Assembly (NCBI RefSeq): GCF_007786445.1
Contig: NZ_VNJI01000035.1
Location: 16,628 to 80,627, forward strand
Origin: Paenibacillus cremeus
Lineage (GTDB): Bacteria > Bacillota > Bacilli > Paenibacillales > NBRC-103111
Direction: 5' to 3'
Length of the DNA stretch: 64,000 nt
Part shown: in pieces, positions 62,343 to 64,000 of the stretch
Numbering within the stretch: the first letter of the stretch is position 1
Layout of the letters: each line of letters begins with the position of its first letter
Position numbers and translations under genes: made by a program
Notes under the pieces: model-generated
Database searches by the model: none
What the model saw: the letters and a program-made list of their open reading frames with translations, nothing else
Told to the model about the DNA's origin: nothing

Positions 62343-62382
62343 AACGTCGGCTCTCTGAGGTTATCCGGGGGCCGGCGTTTTT
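62343..62382 (+). terminator. Terminator of the SDR/epimerase operon
   Basis: AACGTCGGCTCTC pairs with GGGGGCCGGCGTT (three G-T pairs) and is followed by TTTTTG. It isolates the precursor-peptide gene from locus 4. Confidence 0.7.
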
Positions 62383-62505
62383 GTGTGTCCGGACATTTGG
62401 TACAGACGCCCAAAAAATGGGCCTTTGACTCAGTAACAAACGCGGAGCGTCGACCATAAATTGGAATCATGTCGATATGAAAAAAAGTTATTGGAGGTTT
62501 ATCAC

Positions 62506-62826
62506 ATGACCAATTTTCAAAATGAGCTTCAGCAGTTGGATGTTTCGCAGTTCCAGGCAACCGAAATGACGCCTTGGGAGCAGCAGGCTCAGTATTTTGC
62601 CGGCCAGTTACCGAACGGCCAAGCGCCGGGGGATCCTTCGCGTCTTTGCGTCGGACTTTGCGCTGGAGTTTGCGCCGGATTTTGTGCCGGCTTTTGCGCC
62701 GGATTTTGCGGCGCGTTTTGCGCCGGAGTTTGTGGTGGGTTTTGCGGTGGGTTTTGTGGCGGCTTTTGCGGCGGCGTTCGCTGCCATAGCTGCGCGGGCT
62801 TCTGTGGCGGCCACCGCTGCCGCTGA
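62506..62826 (+). CDS. Cys/Gly-rich RiPP precursor, heterocycloanthracin/sonorensin-like
   Basis: Predicted 106-aa precursor peptide. Residues 1-47 form a leader (MTNFQNELQQLDVSQFQATE, then MTPWEQQAQYFAGQL and a Pro/Gly hinge); leaders of the form NFQ.EL..L....FQ...(M/V)TPW belong, as far as I know, to the heterocycloanthracin/sonorensin group. The core, residues 48-106, has 15 Cys and no Lys, Asp or Glu. From C48 to C88 a Cys occurs at exactly every fourth residue (CVGL, CAGV, CAGF and CGGF units), then the spacing loosens (CHSC, CGGHRC). TTGGAGG lies 8 bases before the ATG. A terminator follows. No modification, transport or immunity gene is seen in the window; thiazole formation, thioether links or metal binding are all possible. 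Confidence 0.78.
   Translation: MTNFQNELQQLDVSQFQATEMTPWEQQAQYFAGQLPNGQAPGDPSRLCVGLCAGVCAGFCAGFCAGFCGAFCAGVCGGFCGGFCGGFCGGVRCHSCAGFCGGHRCR
62642..62789 (+). repeat. 12-bp coding minisatellite in the precursor core
   Basis: Variants of TGCGCCGGATTT recur in register with the codons, one unit per four residues, with mixed third positions. This points to growth by unit duplication followed by drift. Confidence 0.75.
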
Positions 62827-62860
62827 TGCCTTCGTCTTCTCTTCCGGATTGCAGTAAACC

Positions 62861-62903
62861 AAAATCGCCCTTGCACGGAGCTGTGCAGGGCGATTTTCTT
62901 TCC
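62861..62903 (+). terminator. Strong terminator of the precursor gene, insertion target of the intron
   Basis: AAAATCGCCCT plus GCAC pairs with GTGC plus AGGGCGATTTT (one bulged T), followed by CTTTCC. The group II intron starts directly behind the T-rich tail. Confidence 0.88.
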
Positions 62904-63307
62904 GTACGCCCAGCATGGGCGTCATCTTTAGGGTGAAAGTCCCGAACGGGGGCTGGCGAGCGCCTACCGTAGCCAAGAGCAAAGGTGTCCATCGTGAGGT
63001 GGAATCTGAAGGAAGCTGGAGGCAAATGCACGAGCCAAGGTACACGAACTCAATTTGAGGCAGGGGTAGTCGGATGAGTCACCGGAACATGATGAAATCC
63101 AGAGCCGCCAAAGGCTATCTTTGTAAACTTGAGTGGTTGCGGGCAGACAGATGACGTTCTTATCTGGGGAGGCCTGCGGAGGGCGAAGTGACTTCGTAAC
63201 CAGAGCCGAGAGGCTCTGCTGAATCCGCAGGAGTCAGCAGAGGCCATAGTACGCAAGATGTTGCAACAGCTTGCGGAAGGGCCGAACCGAAAGGAGAGAG
63301 GAAACCG

Positions 63308-63892
63308 ATGCGTTCGCATGAAGAGCAAAGACAGCAGAAAATCTCGCTAGAGAGCTCGCGGCAAAGAGAAGCGGTGAAGCCGTCAGGGTATGCCGAAGCG
63401 CCGAGTTCTTCGACGGCACCAGTCGCCCCTTCCTCTCGCAAAGACCAAAACGACCTGCTGGAGCGAATGCTCGAAGGAGAGAACCTTCGGCAAGCTTACA
63501 AGCGAGTAGTGCAAAACGGAGGAGCCCCCGGTGTGGACTGTGTAACGGTAGCGGAGCTACAAGCTTACCTGAAAACGCACTGGGAAACGGTGAAAGCCGA
63601 ACTCCTCGCGGGAACGTACAGACCCTCGCCAGTCAAACGGGTGGAAATCCCCAAACCCGGAGGCGGCGTACGGCTGCTCGGTATCCCGACCGTGATGGAC
63701 CGCTTCCTTCAGCAAGCGCTTCTACAAGTAATGAACCCGATCTTCGATGCCCATTTCTCATGGTACAGCTATGGCTTTCGCCAAGGGAAACGAGCACACG
63801 ACGCGGTCAAGCAAGCACAGAAGTTCATCCAAAGCGGCCTTCGATGGGTCGTAGACATGGACCTGGCCAAATTCTTTGGTGCGCCTAGGTAA
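63308..63892 (+). CDS. ltrA: Group II intron reverse transcriptase/maturase, N-terminal part, interrupted
   Basis: The first 190 or so residues of a group II intron reverse transcriptase. Visible are a variable N-terminus, LLERMLEGENLRQAYKRVVQNGGAPGVD (domain 0/1), YRPSPVKRVEIPKPGGGVRLLGIPTVMDR, LQQALLQVMNPIFDAHFS and SYGFRQGKRAHDAVKQAQ, then VVDMDLAKFF. The expected continuation D-R-V-N-H-D is replaced by GAPR and a stop, because GTGCGCC begins right after the first base of the Asp codon (63878). If the insert splices, the complete protein could be made. AAAGGAGAG lies before the ATG. Confidence 0.85.
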   Translation: MRSHEEQRQQKISLESSRQREAVKPSGYAEAPSSSTAPVAPSSRKDQNDLLERMLEGENLRQAYKRVVQNGGAPGVDCVTVAELQAYLKTHWETVKAELLAGTYRPSPVKRVEIPKPGGGVRLLGIPTVMDRFLQQALLQVMNPIFDAHFSWYSYGFRQGKRAHDAVKQAQKFIQSGLRWVVDMDLAKFFGAPR

Positions 63893-64000
63893 GCTGGGTG
63901 CTTTCAGTGGGTGCGATTCCCACCCGGGTAAAGGGTACAGCCACCCTACCCGGAATCGAGTCTTGAACACGCAAAGGTAACGATGCGGGTTAAGCGTAGA
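63879..64000 (+). mobile_element. Putative second group II intron nested in the reverse-transcriptase gene (5' end)
   Basis: At 63879 the reading frame breaks at GTGCGCC, the consensus 5' end of group II introns. The following 120 bases are non-coding, GC-rich and self-complementary (GGGTGCGATTCCCACCC, GGGTAAAGGGTACAGCCACCCTACCC in parts), as in domain I. The sequence is unlike the outer intron's 5' end, so it would be a different class. Only the first 122 bases are in the window. Confidence 0.65.

Larger units (their letters stand above)
62904..64000 (+). mobile_element. Group IIC-like intron, 5' part (continues beyond the window)
   Basis: The 5' end reads GTACGCCCAGCATGGGCG (consensus GTGCG), followed by AGGGTGAAAGTCCCGAACGG typical of domain I, and about 400 bases of structured non-coding sequence before the reverse-transcriptase gene at 63308. 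Insertion right behind an intrinsic terminator is the known habit of class C introns, and the encoded protein resembles class C enzymes. The 3' end is outside the window. It is interrupted at 63879 by what looks like a second intron. Confidence 0.8.

Noticed and set aside
62642..62789. Repeat array resembling CRISPR or tandem satellite
   Set aside because: The unit is 12 bases without spacers and encodes the Cys-rich core in frame.
62327..63045. Several long frames opposite or out of phase with the precursor peptide (Lys/Arg/Thr-rich or Ala/Phe-rich)
   Set aside because: They are frame shadows of the 12-bp repeat, which keeps all six frames open. Only the frame at 62506 has a proper ribosome site and a sensible leader.

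Overview
The window looks like a chromosomal segment of a spore-forming, Paenibacillus-like member of the Bacillota. It carries four sugar-transport loci of the LplA/LplB/YtcP or UgpBAE type with AraC-type regulators, a glutamine-type ABC operon next to a GlnK/GlnL-type two-component pair, a spore-germination (ger) operon, strong AGGAGG-type ribosome sites and many intrinsic terminators. No rRNA, tRNA or CRISPR array was seen.

Layout. 1-1455: lipoprotein of a sugar ABC importer whose partners lie outside the window. 1699-7105: amino-acid ABC operon (ATPase, binding protein, two permeases), then a GlnK/GlnL-like sensor and regulator. 7211-8446: MFS transporter, followed by an IS3-family tail (8611-8729). 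8904-20386, minus strand (locus 1): membrane AraC regulator, two permeases, binding protein, SDR dehydrogenase, lactonase-like propeller protein, Gfo/Idh/MocA oxidoreductase and a large glycosidase-like enzyme. 20580-28983, plus strand (locus 2): AraC regulator, two permeases, binding protein and a second glycosidase-like protein related to the first. 29418-39950 (locus 3): response regulator and YesM-type kinase placed tail to tail, binding protein, two permeases, a type-B carboxylesterase and an unidentified 735-aa protein that is probably an alpha/alpha-barrel enzyme. 40107-42966: a patchwork with a MarR regulator and two matching palindromes, a Qnr-like pentapeptide protein, a sigK fragment, YhaM, an AraC tail fragment and a degraded group II intron 3' end. 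42967-49242: an enolase-superfamily enzyme, the ger operon (order B-A-C), an EthD protein and a TauD-type dioxygenase. 49602-62251 (locus 4): UgpB/A/E-type transporter, an orphan binding lipoprotein with its kinase and response regulator, then three SDRs and two paralogous sugar-epimerase-like TIM barrels. 62506-62826: a strikingly Cys/Gly-rich peptide precursor resembling the heterocycloanthracin/sonorensin bacteriocin family. 62904-64000: a group IIC-like intron inserted just behind the precursor's terminator; its reverse-transcriptase ORF appears to be interrupted at 63879 by a second group II intron.

How it fits together. Each sugar locus pairs a binding-protein-dependent importer without its own ATPase (a shared MsmX-type ATPase is presumably encoded elsewhere) with a dedicated AraC-type regulator and intracellular enzymes that lack signal peptides, so oligosaccharides or modified sugars are probably imported and then cut, de-esterified or oxidised inside the cell. 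In locus 4 two promoters share the same motif pair at identical spacing from TATAAT, which links the transporter and the SDR/epimerase operon to the one response regulator there.

The observations most worth following are the Cys-every-fourth-residue precursor with the intron behind it, the apparent intron-in-intron, the shared locus 4 operator, the MarR/Qnr-like cassette, and the two glycosidase-like paralogues plus the unidentified 735-aa enzyme.
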